Positions 1 through 8,130 of a stretch of DNA of 64,000 nt are shown here, piece after piece. The notes below the pieces were generated by a model. The model did not search any database, had not been told where the DNA came from, and saw only the letters and a program-made list of their open reading frames with translations. The stretch comes from a bacterium (lineage in GTDB: Bacteria > Bacillota > Clostridia > Lachnospirales > Lachnospiraceae). Positions within the stretch are counted from its first letter, which is position 1; each line of letters starts with the position of its first letter. The position numbers and the translations under genes are program-made. Where the stretch lies: contig SFQZ01000006.1 in NCBI GenBank assembly GCA_004562915.1, forward strand, positions 1 to 64,000, written 5' to 3'.

Positions 1-354
1 CAAGGTGTATTGTCGATAAACTACATAACAACAATCGAAAACCATGTTGATGAAAATTTGCGTTTTCCGGTTCAACTTGTTGAAGCATTATTTGAGTTTT
101 TATTATTTATCTATCTCTTGTTCTTGCTAAAAAGCGAGGAATGGAGATCAAAAAAACTATTGCTGAGATATTTAGCTATATATAGTTCCGGTAGATTTTT
201 GCTTGAGTTTTTACGAGGTGACATTAGAAGGGGGCTTATATATGGCATCTCATTTAGCCAATGTATATCCGTTCTCATATGGATAGTTTTAATAGGGTAT
301 TATTTGAACCAGCAAATAGTTCAAAAACAAAAAAGGGAGGATTGTAATGGGTAA
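1..354 (+). CDS. lgt: Prolipoprotein diacylglyceryl transferase-like protein, C-terminal part (cut by window edge)
   Basis: The reading frame is open from base 1, so the gene starts upstream of the window. Lgt transfers a diacylglyceryl group from phosphatidylglycerol to the lipobox cysteine of prolipoproteins in the cytoplasmic membrane. The visible part has the C-terminal Lgt arrangement: RFPVQLVEA (compare R-x-P-T-Q-L-x-E-A in the family), a membrane helix, the GRFLLEFLRGD stretch carrying the conserved Arg of the family, then a final membrane helix. Its last 8 bases overlap the start of the next gene, so the two are probably translationally coupled. An lgt copy in an accessory cluster may be a paralogue rather than the housekeeping gene; the missing N-terminus prevents a check. 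Confidence 0.75.
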   Translation, partial: QGVLSINYITTIENHVDENLRFPVQLVEALFEFLLFIYLLFLLKSEEWRSKKLLLRYLAIYSSGRFLLEFLRGDIRRGLIYGISFSQCISVLIWIVLIGYYLNQQIVQKQKREDCNG

Positions 355-862
355 AACAATATTAAACACACTTAAAGGTGCAGCTTTCGGTGCTATCGGT
401 GCTGTGTGTCTATTTATCGCAGGCTTCTTCATTGAGTTACTTAACGTAGGCTGTGCGATATTGACTTGTGACTGCGACAAACCAATGGTTTTTGATTGGT
501 CTGGAATGTGGGGTCTCCTACTTATTTGCGTTATTGGTGGTGCTGTAGTTGGCTTCTTCTATGGAATCTATAAAGCCAAAGAAGAAAGTGACGCTGAAAC
601 TGCCAAAAGAAATGCCGCAAATTCCGAAGAAGCTCGCAAGCAAAGAGTAAAATGGGCGGGAGAAGTAAAGCAGAAAGCCCTGAACGTAAATAACACTTGT
701 TCTGGAAATAAAACAGCAGACAAACCATTGGTGTCTACTACATACAAAGCAAATACTCAAATGACTGAAATTATGAACGAATTGACAAGAGTTGCTGAAA
801 AGCAAGGAAAAGTCGATTCTTTGGCTGAGGAATTATCTAAGAAAGGTGGTGCTTCATTATGA
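347..862 (+). CDS. Small two-TM membrane protein, unknown function
   Basis: 171 residues. A hydrophobic Gly/Ala-rich segment (about residues 9-30) and a second one (about 52-72) suggest two membrane helices joined by a short loop with Cys-rich CAILTCDCDKP. A charged cytoplasmic tail of about 95 residues follows and ends in a short amphipathic helix. The start ATG lies inside the end of the lgt-like gene, preceded by AGGGAGG, and its stop overlaps the next gene in an ATGA. It is therefore the second member of a coupled operon. I do not recognise a family. A membrane anchor for the two following coiled-coil proteins is a guess from context. Confidence 0.7.
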   Translation: MGKTILNTLKGAAFGAIGAVCLFIAGFFIELLNVGCAILTCDCDKPMVFDWSGMWGLLLICVIGGAVVGFFYGIYKAKEESDAETAKRNAANSEEARKQRVKWAGEVKQKALNVNNTCSGNKTADKPLVSTTYKANTQMTEIMNELTRVAEKQGKVDSLAEELSKKGGASL

Positions 863-2007
863 AAATCGTAAAATGTCCTAAATGCGGCAAATACATTCAT
901 AAAGCAAACAGGTGCTTTCATTGTGGCAATACCACGGGTTTTGACGACGTAGATATGCCTCAAATCCATGAGAATGTAGTAGCCGAATATTCCAAAGTTG
1001 AATCTTTAGTAGAAAGCAAAAGGTTCGATGAAGCACTTTCACTTTCACATACAGTAATTGAGTGGATGCCTAATCTTGCCGGAATTTTTTTGCTTCGTCT
1101 TTTGGCTAAAAATAAATGCACATCCTCAGCTGAGTTAATCGAAAAGGGATTTAACTGTGAAGACGATGCAGATTTGTGCAATGCTTTGACCTTCTCCACG
1201 GGAGCAGAGCATAGCATATATCTCGATATTCAGAACTTGGTGATTGCAGCAAGAAAAGCGCTTAAAGAAGAAATCTCAAATCACGAATATAACTGCAAAA
1301 TGAAAACCAATATTTTGCAGATTAAAAAAACCATGCAAGGCGAAACAGATTCGAGAAAAAAGAAATTATTCTCATTGTGGTCAGATCTTGAAGAAACAGA
1401 ACATGCCCTGTATACCTTAGAAATGGATTGTCGCTTGCTTTCTAAAGAACATAGCGAAGCGCTTGACAAGGCAGTATTCGCTGCATCTTCGACAAAAACG
1501 GAAGTTTATCGGCTTGAAGAATGCACCGCAGAAGCTCTTCATAAATATCAAGTTAAAATTGGAAATATTCTTCAGCAATCCGAACAAGCTAAAGCGGCCC
1601 TGGAAAGCATGAAGAAACAGCATCCTTGGGTTCACGCTTTTAATGACCTTGTGAAGAAACGTGATGAGCAGGTTCGTTTGATCAGTGCTGAAATTTCCTC
1701 CTTGAGATCTTATGAAGCAACAATCCAGCAGACACTTGATGAAATTGACAGAATTGAAGATCGGCATAGAAAAGCAATTCGTGCAGTTGAAGCCTATGAT
1801 TTCTTAGATGCAGCTAATCTTTTAGGAAAAGATTGTTATAACAAAATTCTACACAATATTGGCCTTGGAATAGATGTTCAAACTTCTATTTCTTCTCAAG
1901 ACTGGCAGCCCAGCACTATCTCCGCCTCTCCTATTGATGATGACGATGATGATGTGGATACAGATGATTATTACAGTACCTGGGGCTTACCTAATGACAA
2001 CTATTAA
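859..2007 (+). CDS. Zinc-ribbon coiled-coil protein, unknown function
   Basis: 382 residues. The N-terminus has a zinc ribbon (CPKCGKYIH then CFHCGN, residues 6-23), followed by long Glu/Lys/Ala-rich helical stretches that look like coiled coil (about 115-330). It ends in a low-complexity acidic tail with a run of seven consecutive Asp codons (around 1936-1956). Its ATG overlaps the preceding stop as ATGA, and the next gene begins 15 bases downstream with its own GGGAGG. In context it is probably the cytoplasmic scaffold of the lgt/TM/FtsK-like cluster. No catalytic motif was seen. Zinc-ribbon plus coiled-coil proteins often accompany FtsK-like ATPases in Clostridia, but the role here is inference. 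Confidence 0.75.
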   Translation: MKIVKCPKCGKYIHKANRCFHCGNTTGFDDVDMPQIHENVVAEYSKVESLVESKRFDEALSLSHTVIEWMPNLAGIFLLRLLAKNKCTSSAELIEKGFNCEDDADLCNALTFSTGAEHSIYLDIQNLVIAARKALKEEISNHEYNCKMKTNILQIKKTMQGETDSRKKKLFSLWSDLEETEHALYTLEMDCRLLSKEHSEALDKAVFAASSTKTEVYRLEECTAEALHKYQVKIGNILQQSEQAKAALESMKKQHPWVHAFNDLVKKRDEQVRLISAEISSLRSYEATIQQTLDEIDRIEDRHRKAIRAVEAYDFLDAANLLGKDCYNKILHNIGLGIDVQTSISSQDWQPSTISASPIDDDDDDVDTDDYYSTWGLPNDNY

Positions 2008-2022
2008 TGGGAGGTGTGAAAA

Positions 2023-3489
2023 ATGGAATATACTTCAAAATTACTTGTTGATTTCTTAAAGAAATTGATTGTCTTTGATAAAGACAGCCGTTCCGTGATT
2101 GAAGTCGCATCCCGTGTTGTCAGAGATCGTGATGCAGGCGAGAAAGATGAATGGGGACGAGTTCGTTCTTCCGCAGAGCAACAGGCAAAAAAATATTCAT
2201 CAAAGGTACAGTCTATTGTAACTGACTTCCAAAGACAGATGGATAATGTACTTTCTTATGATATTAGGGATAAGAGCAATACCTTTACCAGACTGCAGAA
2301 ATGTAAAGAAGCTCTTGCATTGGTTTCCAGTGCCGAAAAAAGTATTACTCATAAAGATGTTTACGAAGCCAATAAAGGTAATTCTTCTCAGCAAATGTCG
2401 ATGTCTATTGATGATATTATCCAGGGCAAGATCGACTTTATTGCTATGGCCTATGACCTGAATGAAGTATTAAAAGGCTCTAAAAAAAGAGAAACAGCGA
2501 GTGCATGTGCATCTTTCTACAATACCTGTCGTACTGCAGAAGCTTTAATAAATCAGGAAATCATTACACTCCGCAGCTCTATTATTCAGAACAGAGAAGC
2601 ATTGCATACAAGATATTCGGAAATTGCTAATAGTTCACATCAGGTTGCTTCTTCTGAATGGACATCTGCACTTAAATCACTGATTGCTACTGCAGATAAA
2701 TACGCAAAGCAAAGACAAGCAAGCTTTGCAGAAACTGAAAAAGTAAGCACTTCTAGTGCTGATGTGCTGAAACAGCGTCTCAGTAAGCTTGTCGATACAT
2801 TTTGTCAGCAATTCCCACCACAGGAATTTGCAGAGGAATACTCCCGCTTATATTCGCTAGAGCCTTCCTTTGAGAATTATAATTGCTATAAAGAAATGCC
2901 CCGAAATGTACATATTAGTACATTAGAGTATGATATTTCGACTCTGGGATTGAGTGACTATACCAAAGCTTTCTTGGATAGATACTACTTCTTCCTATAT
3001 AGAGACAACAAGCTGTGTATTCCTTACTGTGCTTCCTTTGGCCCGGAATTCAATTACTTGTTCAAGTTCAATGGAGAAGGCCGCTCTAATGTTGTTAAGA
3101 ACGCATGTGATCTTGGAATGCGTTTGTTTATGATGCTTCCTCCTGGCAAACTCAACTTCACCTTTATCGATCCGGTTACTCTGGGTGAAAGTTTTGCAAT
3201 GTTCACTCGTCTGGTTGACGTTGACGACCGCACGAGCGAGGTAATTAACGGAAAGATCTGGTCCTCTCCTGCTGATATTGAGCAGAAACTGAAAATTATG
3301 ACTGACCATATTTCCAATGTTACTCAGCGTTGCTTACAGGGTAAGTATGACAATATCTATGAGTATAATCGTGTTGCCGAGCAAAACGCAGAAGCCTATC
3401 AGGTTTTGATGCTTATGGATTTCCCTGCCGGTCTTACTGACCAGTCTCTGAAATTGCTTGAGCAAATTGTTACTTCTGGACCGAAGTGA
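2023..3489 (+). pseudogene. FtsK/SpoIIIE-like protein, 3'-truncated
   Basis: 488 residues. The first ~270 residues are helical, coiled-coil-like. From about 340 the protein follows a degenerate first FtsK/SpoIIIE-like domain: FKFNGEGRSN where a P-loop would be, LPPGKLNFTFIDPVTLGE, then a segment ending ...LEQIVTSGPK. In full-length relatives as I remember them, that point continues as GPRCGVYTL and leads into a second, active ATPase domain with Walker motifs. Here the frame stops directly after SGPK and the DNA continues as an unrelated gene. The active motor half is therefore missing, and I read the gene as truncated by a deletion or recombination. If translated, it would give a non-motor fragment. 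A strong GGGAGG precedes the ATG. Confidence 0.65.
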
Positions 3490-4141
3490 AACATTAGAGA
3501 AAAATAAAAGAGAACGTGAAAAAAGAAGAAAGGGCCTTTTAAAAGTTGTAGGAATCGTAACTGCTGCAATGGTTGTTTTACTTGTTGGTAACTTCACGGT
3601 TGAGCAAGTGAATGGTGAAGGGTTGTTGGAGATATTTCAGAATAGTTTTATATTAGGTGACAAACAACATACGATGTATGGAACAAATAATGAAATCGAG
3701 TTTATCGAAGAGGAAAATGAAAATATAATATATTATTCGGGGGATGATCTGGAGGATATTAGTGAACAAATTCGAGAAGAAATAAAATGTCCTATGTTTC
3801 ATTTATCTTATTTACCGGATAGATTTCTCGTTGAATCTGCGTCATACGTCAAAGGGTTTAGAATAATAAATGTTAAACTTGTTAGAGGAGATGAATATAT
3901 TTATATATTTCAACAAAAGCAGGTAGATGATATTGCATCAGGAGTTTTTGAAGAAGAAGAAATTAAGGAAAGTATCACAGTCAGAAATGAAATACTGGGT
4001 GAACAGATTAATATTTACAAAGGTATCCAGGACAATAGTTGGTTGATTAAGGTTAAAAAAAGTAATGATGTACTTTCAGTTGATGCCTTACTATCAAAAG
4101 AAGAATGTATGAAGATAGCTGAAAATATTGATTATTATTAG
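3458..4141 (+). pseudogene. DUF4367-type (anti-sigma-like) membrane protein lacking its normal N-terminus
   Basis: 227 residues as an ORF. Only from about residue 10 does it look native: a basic stretch (KNKREREKRRKG), one TM helix (about 28-45), and an extracytoplasmic C-terminal domain of the kind labelled DUF4367, with the pattern LPDRF...I...YIYIFQQ...VNGI-like strand, and a final ALLSKEECMKIAENI helix. Family members normally carry a longer cytoplasmic N-terminus, often a zinc-finger anti-sigma segment. Here that part is replaced by FtsK-like coding DNA in another frame, and the annotated ATG lies inside the preceding gene without a convincing RBS. It is probably a remnant created at the junction near 3485, though low expression from a fortuitous start is possible. 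Confidence 0.6.
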
Positions 4142-4155
4142 GAAGGGGAATATTT

Positions 4156-4638
4156 ATGAAAAATAAAAAAATAATAGCACTGGTTTTATCTTTCATAATG
4201 CTATTTATGCAGATGGTTTCTGTACATGCGGAAGAATCAGAGACAACAGAATGGTATGATCTGGTGGAAGAAGAAGTTGAAATGACTGATGGATCAGGTG
4301 AGTCGATTACTCCTTATTCATTATATTTAATGAATGTAATTACTTCTATTGCAAAAGTAAATTCCAGTAAGGTGAGTATGCGTGCGGAAGTTCATTGTGC
4401 CGCTGTAATGAACAAAATCACAATTACATTCTATCTTCAGAAGTTATCAGGTACAACATGGAAAGATGTTGGATCGACAACCGTCTATGCAACAAATACT
4501 TCAAGTACAGCTAAGAGTGTTACAGCATCAAATTTGAGTAGTGGAACTTATCGGACAAAAGCAACAGTAATAGTTACGGCGTCAAGTGGATATTCAGAAG
4601 CTGCTAATGGATACAGCGGAAGCATTAATCTGCCGTAA
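4156..4638 (+). CDS. Small secreted protein, unknown function (DUF6147-like)
   Basis: 160 residues with a clear Sec signal peptide: MKNKKIIALVLSF, a hydrophobic core, and a VHA-E cleavage site near residue 26. The mature part is Thr/Ser-rich, with beta-strand-like patterns (ITITFYLQKLSGTTWKDV, SGTYRTKATVIVTA) that suggest a small Ig-like or beta-sandwich domain. It resembles short secreted proteins of Clostridia labelled DUF6147, recalled rather than searched. It starts 14 bases after the DUF4367 protein with GGAAGGGG as RBS, so the two were likely one operon. A terminator follows. The pairing of a membrane DUF4367 protein with a secreted partner may be a signalling or immunity-type unit, but that is inference. 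Confidence 0.7.
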   Translation: MKNKKIIALVLSFIMLFMQMVSVHAEESETTEWYDLVEEEVEMTDGSGESITPYSLYLMNVITSIAKVNSSKVSMRAEVHCAAVMNKITITFYLQKLSGTTWKDVGSTTVYATNTSSTAKSVTASNLSSGTYRTKATVIVTASSGYSEAANGYSGSINLP

Positions 4639-4657
4639 GATATCACATATATACAAG

Positions 4658-4687
4658 AAAAGTCGTGTCGCAAGGATACGACTTTTT
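4658..4687 (+). terminator. Intrinsic terminator after the secreted protein gene
   Basis: AAAAGTCGT(GTC) pairs with (GAT)ACGACTTTT around a GCAAG loop and is followed by T residues. It sits 20 bases after the stop codon. Confidence 0.85.
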
Positions 4688-4801
4688 GAGTTAGTTGATA
4701 AACTAAATACATATTTCATTGTGAAGAGTCTGTAATAGTTTCTTTGTTTTAAGGAATATATGTTTATATTATATATTAAGATAATTATTGAATGAGCTAA
4801 A

Positions 4802-4954
4802 ATGCAGAATGAGGTAGTACAAATGAAAAATCCATTTGCTCCAAACGGAGTAACATCAACAAAAATTATATGTAAATTGGCAAGAGAGGAATTCGGAGAT
4901 ATAATTAATAAAAGTGCTAATTATGTTTCATTGAAGAAGGATATTATTTATTAG
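4802..4954 (+). CDS. Small ORF, 50 aa, unknown
   Basis: An ORF of 50 codons beginning MQNEVVQMKNPFAPNG in AT-rich sequence. An internal ATG at 4823 offers another start. No family is recognised and no strong RBS is seen, so it may be a remnant or chance ORF. It is recorded because it lies in an otherwise empty stretch directly ahead of the next small ORF, only 5 bases away. Confidence 0.3.
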   Translation: MQNEVVQMKNPFAPNGVTSTKIICKLAREEFGDIINKSANYVSLKKDIIY

Positions 4955-4959
4955 AACGA

Positions 4960-5277
4960 ATGAAGCCTGAAGAAAGAGAGGAAAATAGACTAGAAACATT
5001 GGTCAGTATTGAACACTTGATGCAAAATGATTTCGGTAATTTCATTTCATTGCGTTTAGCTTATTGGGGGTTAATGGTCGCTATTGCCGTGATGATTATA
5101 GGAAGTGTTCCTATATATCAATATTTTAATATGAGTAGGAGAAGTTTTGGAAATTTGATAGCCGCATTATTAATGGTGGTATTAGTTACAATGGCATCAA
5201 CAATTCATTCACAACATGATCGACTGGAATATTTATACTTTAAAATGATATGTTTTGATGAAATATTACAAGAATAA
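4960..5277 (+). CDS. Small membrane protein with two TM segments, unknown
   Basis: 105 residues. A charged N-terminus (MKPEEREENRLETL) precedes two hydrophobic helices: YWGLMVAIAVMIIGSVPIY (about 46-64) and LIAALLMVVLVTMA (about 78-91). Such helices are unlikely by chance in a spurious frame. No clear Shine-Dalgarno is seen before the ATG, and the true start could be an internal Met. No family is recognised. The surrounding sequence is AT-rich and accessory in character. Confidence 0.45.
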   Translation: MKPEEREENRLETLVSIEHLMQNDFGNFISLRLAYWGLMVAIAVMIIGSVPIYQYFNMSRRSFGNLIAALLMVVLVTMASTIHSQHDRLEYLYFKMICFDEILQE

Positions 5278-5404
5278 TTAGAGACAATTAAAAATATGGG
5301 AGTGACAACAGCTTCCAAAAGATTTAAATCAAACGATAACAAAGGGCTTATTGCTTCATCAGATAAAAATACGTAGAAAATAAAGAGAAATTACATTTTC
5401 CCTC

Positions 5405-5432
5405 TTGCAAAACTGAAATTTTCCTGTAGAAT
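5405..5432 (+). promoter_or_regulatory. Sigma-A promoter for the ABC-F gene
   Basis: TTGCAA, 16-base spacer, TAGAAT; start of transcription expected near 5440, about 50 bases before the ATG. Confidence 0.6.
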
Positions 5433-5488
5433 AGGAAAGGATTGGACAAAGCAACCGATGATTTTCAAGAGAGAAAAGGATTGATGAC

Positions 5489-7120
5489 ATGATTGCAGCA
5501 AATAATGTAACATTACGTATTGGAAAAAAAGCTTTATTTGAAGATGTAAATATTAAATTTACGGAAGGAAACTGTTATGGACTGATCGGTGCCAATGGTG
5601 CAGGAAAATCCACATTTTTGAAAATCCTTTCCGGACAGCTGGAGACAACTCACGGGGATGTGACTATCACACCGGGTCAGCGCCTCTCTTTTCTGCAGCA
5701 GGATCATTTCAAGTATGATGCCTATCCGGTTCTGGATACGGTAATTATGGGAAATGCCCGTCTGTATGAGATTATGAAAGAAAAGGAACAGATTTATGCA
5801 AAAGAGGATTTCACGGATGAAGATGGAATCCGTGCAAGTGAACTGGAAGCAGAGTTTGCGGAGATGGACGGATGGAATGCAGAGTCTGATGCGGAACAGC
5901 TTCTGAATGGTCTGGGTATTCCTACAGAACTGCATTATGCGCAGATGGCAGATTTGAACGGTAGTGAAAAAGTGAAAGTACTGCTTGCGCAGGCACTGTT
6001 TGGCAATCCGGATATTCTGCTTCTGGATGAGCCTACCAACCATTTGGATCTGGATGCGATCGCATGGCTGGAAGAGTTCCTGATCAATTTCCAGAACACC
6101 GTGATCGTAGTATCCCATGACCGTTATTTCCTCAATAAAGTATGTACACATACAGCGGATATTGATTATGGTAAGATTCAGCTTTATGCCGGAAACTACG
6201 ATTTCTGGTTTGAATCCAGTCAGCTTTTGGTAAAGCAGATGCGTGAGGCAAATAAGAAAAAGGAAGAGAAGATCAAAGAGCTGCAGGAATTTATTTCCCG
6301 ATTCAGTGCCAATGCTTCCAAATCCAAACAGGCTACCTCCCGTAAAAAAGCTCTGGAAAAGATTCAGTTGGAGGAGATCCGTCCTTCCAGCAGAAAATAT
6401 CCGTATATTGATTTCAGACCAAACCGTGAGATCGGAAATGAAGTTTTGATGGTGGAAAATCTCTCAAAGACTATTGATGGAGTAAAAATACTGGATAATA
6501 TTACTTTCACTCTGGGAAGAGAAGATAAAGTAGCTTTTGTGGGAGGCAATGAACTTGCAAAAACTACCCTGTTCAAAATTCTGGTTGGTGAAATGGAACC
6601 GGATGAGGGATACTACAAATGGGGTGTTACCACATCACAGGCTTACTTCCCGAAAGACAGCACCAAAGAATTTGATAATGATCTGACGATCGCAGACTGG
6701 CTGACGCAGTATTCTGAAATCAAGGATGTTACCTATGTTCGTGGCTTCCTTGGAAGAATGTTGTTTGCCGGAGAAGACGGTGTCAAGAAAGTGAAAGTAC
6801 TTTCAGGTGGTGAAAAAGTGCGCTGTCTGCTGTCGAAAATGATGATCTCCGGTGCCAATATCCTGATTCTTGATGAACCAACCAACCATCTGGATATGGA
6901 GAGTATCACTGCACTGAATAATGGACTGATCAAATTCCCGGGTGTGCTGCTTTTTGCATCCCACGACCATCAGTTTGTTGAAACCACTGCCAACCGTATT
7001 ATGGAGATTATGCCAAACGGTTCTATGATCGATAAGATTACCACTTATGATGAGTATCTGGCCAGCGATGAAATGGCAAGAAAACGTCAGGTATATCTGA
7101 TGCAGGAAGAAGATAATTAA
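5489..7120 (+). CDS. ABC-F family ATPase (YkpA/YbiT-like)
   Basis: 543 residues with two ABC nucleotide-binding domains and no membrane segment. This is the architecture of ABC-F proteins, which act on the ribosome (translation factors or antibiotic-resistance proteins). Domain 1 has Walker A GANGAGKST (34-42), a variant signature LNGSEKV instead of LSGGE, and Walker B LLLDEPTNHLD. A charged linker (about 250-290, KKKEEKIKELQEF) follows. Domain 2 has a degenerate Walker A GGNELAKTT, the signature LSGGEKV and ILDEPTNHLD. The pattern fits the YkpA/YbiT subfamily, which is generally housekeeping rather than a resistance determinant. The ATG follows AAAAGGATTG. It is monocistronic, with its own promoter and a hairpin downstream. 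Confidence 0.9.
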   Translation: MIAANNVTLRIGKKALFEDVNIKFTEGNCYGLIGANGAGKSTFLKILSGQLETTHGDVTITPGQRLSFLQQDHFKYDAYPVLDTVIMGNARLYEIMKEKEQIYAKEDFTDEDGIRASELEAEFAEMDGWNAESDAEQLLNGLGIPTELHYAQMADLNGSEKVKVLLAQALFGNPDILLLDEPTNHLDLDAIAWLEEFLINFQNTVIVVSHDRYFLNKVCTHTADIDYGKIQLYAGNYDFWFESSQLLVKQMREANKKKEEKIKELQEFISRFSANASKSKQATSRKKALEKIQLEEIRPSSRKYPYIDFRPNREIGNEVLMVENLSKTIDGVKILDNITFTLGREDKVAFVGGNELAKTTLFKILVGEMEPDEGYYKWGVTTSQAYFPKDSTKEFDNDLTIADWLTQYSEIKDVTYVRGFLGRMLFAGEDGVKKVKVLSGGEKVRCLLSKMMISGANILILDEPTNHLDMESITALNNGLIKFPGVLLFASHDHQFVETTANRIMEIMPNGSMIDKITTYDEYLASDEMARKRQVYLMQEEDN

Positions 7121-7206
7121 AATGGATTGTGGGAGCTGCTTGCAGTTAAACATTCTGCAATCAATTTTGAAACCTACATCATTACAATAGGAAAACGATA
7201 AAAACA

Positions 7207-7254
7207 GGGGGCATGACCGGAGAAAAATCCGGCTCATGTCCCTTGTATGGTTTT
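7207..7254 (+). terminator. Hairpin after the ABC-F gene (probable terminator)
   Basis: GGGCATGACCGG and CCGGCTCATGTCCC form an interrupted stem around an AGAAAAAT loop. The U-tract is poor (CTTGTATGGTTTT), so termination is likely but not certain. Confidence 0.5.
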
Positions 7255-7305
7255 CAGACAAAATGAAAGAACGCTCATATGTTCAAATGAAAGGAGTTAC
7301 TTGAT

Positions 7306-8130
7306 ATGACTGAAACACTTAACACTCTGGCACACATGATACAGAAATATATCTGGATTGCTCCGGTATTATCATTGTTGGCCGGCATTATTACTTCGTT
7401 TACCCCATGCTCATTGTCCAGCGTCCCCATGGTAATCGCATATATAGGGGGTTCAGCAAAAAAAGACAGTAAGAAAGCTTGTCGCCTTTCTCTTACTATG
7501 GCAGCAGGCCTTTCTATTACTTTCCTGGTTTTTGGTTCGCTTGCTTCGGTCATCGGACATTATATGCATGAAATCGGTACCTGGTGGTATGCATTTCTGG
7601 GAATCATTATGATTCTTATGGCTTTGCAGATTTGGGGTGTGATACGTCTGTTTCCCAATCATCCGCATGATTACGGAACTGGAGAAGAGCATCCGGAGCA
7701 TGGATGTGAATGTCATGATCATCGCCATCATCATGAGCATGAACATGAACATCCCACGAATTGTGAGGAAAATGGAGGAAAATGTCACTGCGGTCCAAAA
7801 GTGAGCAAGAGAGGATACCTTGGAGCATTGCTGGCAGGAATGCTGAGCGGGGCAATCTCTTCCCATTGTTCCACACCTGTAATGATCGCACTGCTTGCGA
7901 TGGCGGCACAGTCAGGCAATACTTTGTGGGGAATTTTCCTTCTGGCTATGTTTGCGGTTGGACACAGTATTCTTCTGGTGGCAGCCGGAACCAGTTACAG
8001 TGTGGTACAGAAATGGATGTATGATTCCAAATATGAAAAAATCAGCAAAACCCTTCGCTCTGTGATGGGAGCAGTGATTTTGCTGATTGGTATAGTTATG
8101 TTCTATATGGCATTTTTCTATGTGGATTGA
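7306..8130 (+). CDS. CcdA/DsbD-type membrane protein with a His/Cys-rich loop
   Basis: 274 residues with about six membrane helices in two halves. Each half carries the Cys-Pro type motif of the CcdA/DsbD transmembrane family: FTPCSLSS (Cys35) and SSHCSTP (Cys188). This family moves reducing equivalents across the membrane through that cysteine pair. Between the halves is an unusual loop (about 118-165) packed with His, Glu and Cys (CECHDHRHHHEHEHEH, later KCHCG), which looks like a metal-binding segment. A role in metal- or thiol-linked redox export is inferred from it. The ATG follows AAAGGAG. The stop codon abuts the stop of the convergent acetyltransferase gene with no bases between. Confidence 0.75.
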   Translation: MTETLNTLAHMIQKYIWIAPVLSLLAGIITSFTPCSLSSVPMVIAYIGGSAKKDSKKACRLSLTMAAGLSITFLVFGSLASVIGHYMHEIGTWWYAFLGIIMILMALQIWGVIRLFPNHPHDYGTGEEHPEHGCECHDHRHHHEHEHEHPTNCEENGGKCHCGPKVSKRGYLGALLAGMLSGAISSHCSTPVMIALLAMAAQSGNTLWGIFLLAMFAVGHSILLVAAGTSYSVVQKWMYDSKYEKISKTLRSVMGAVILLIGIVMFYMAFFYVD

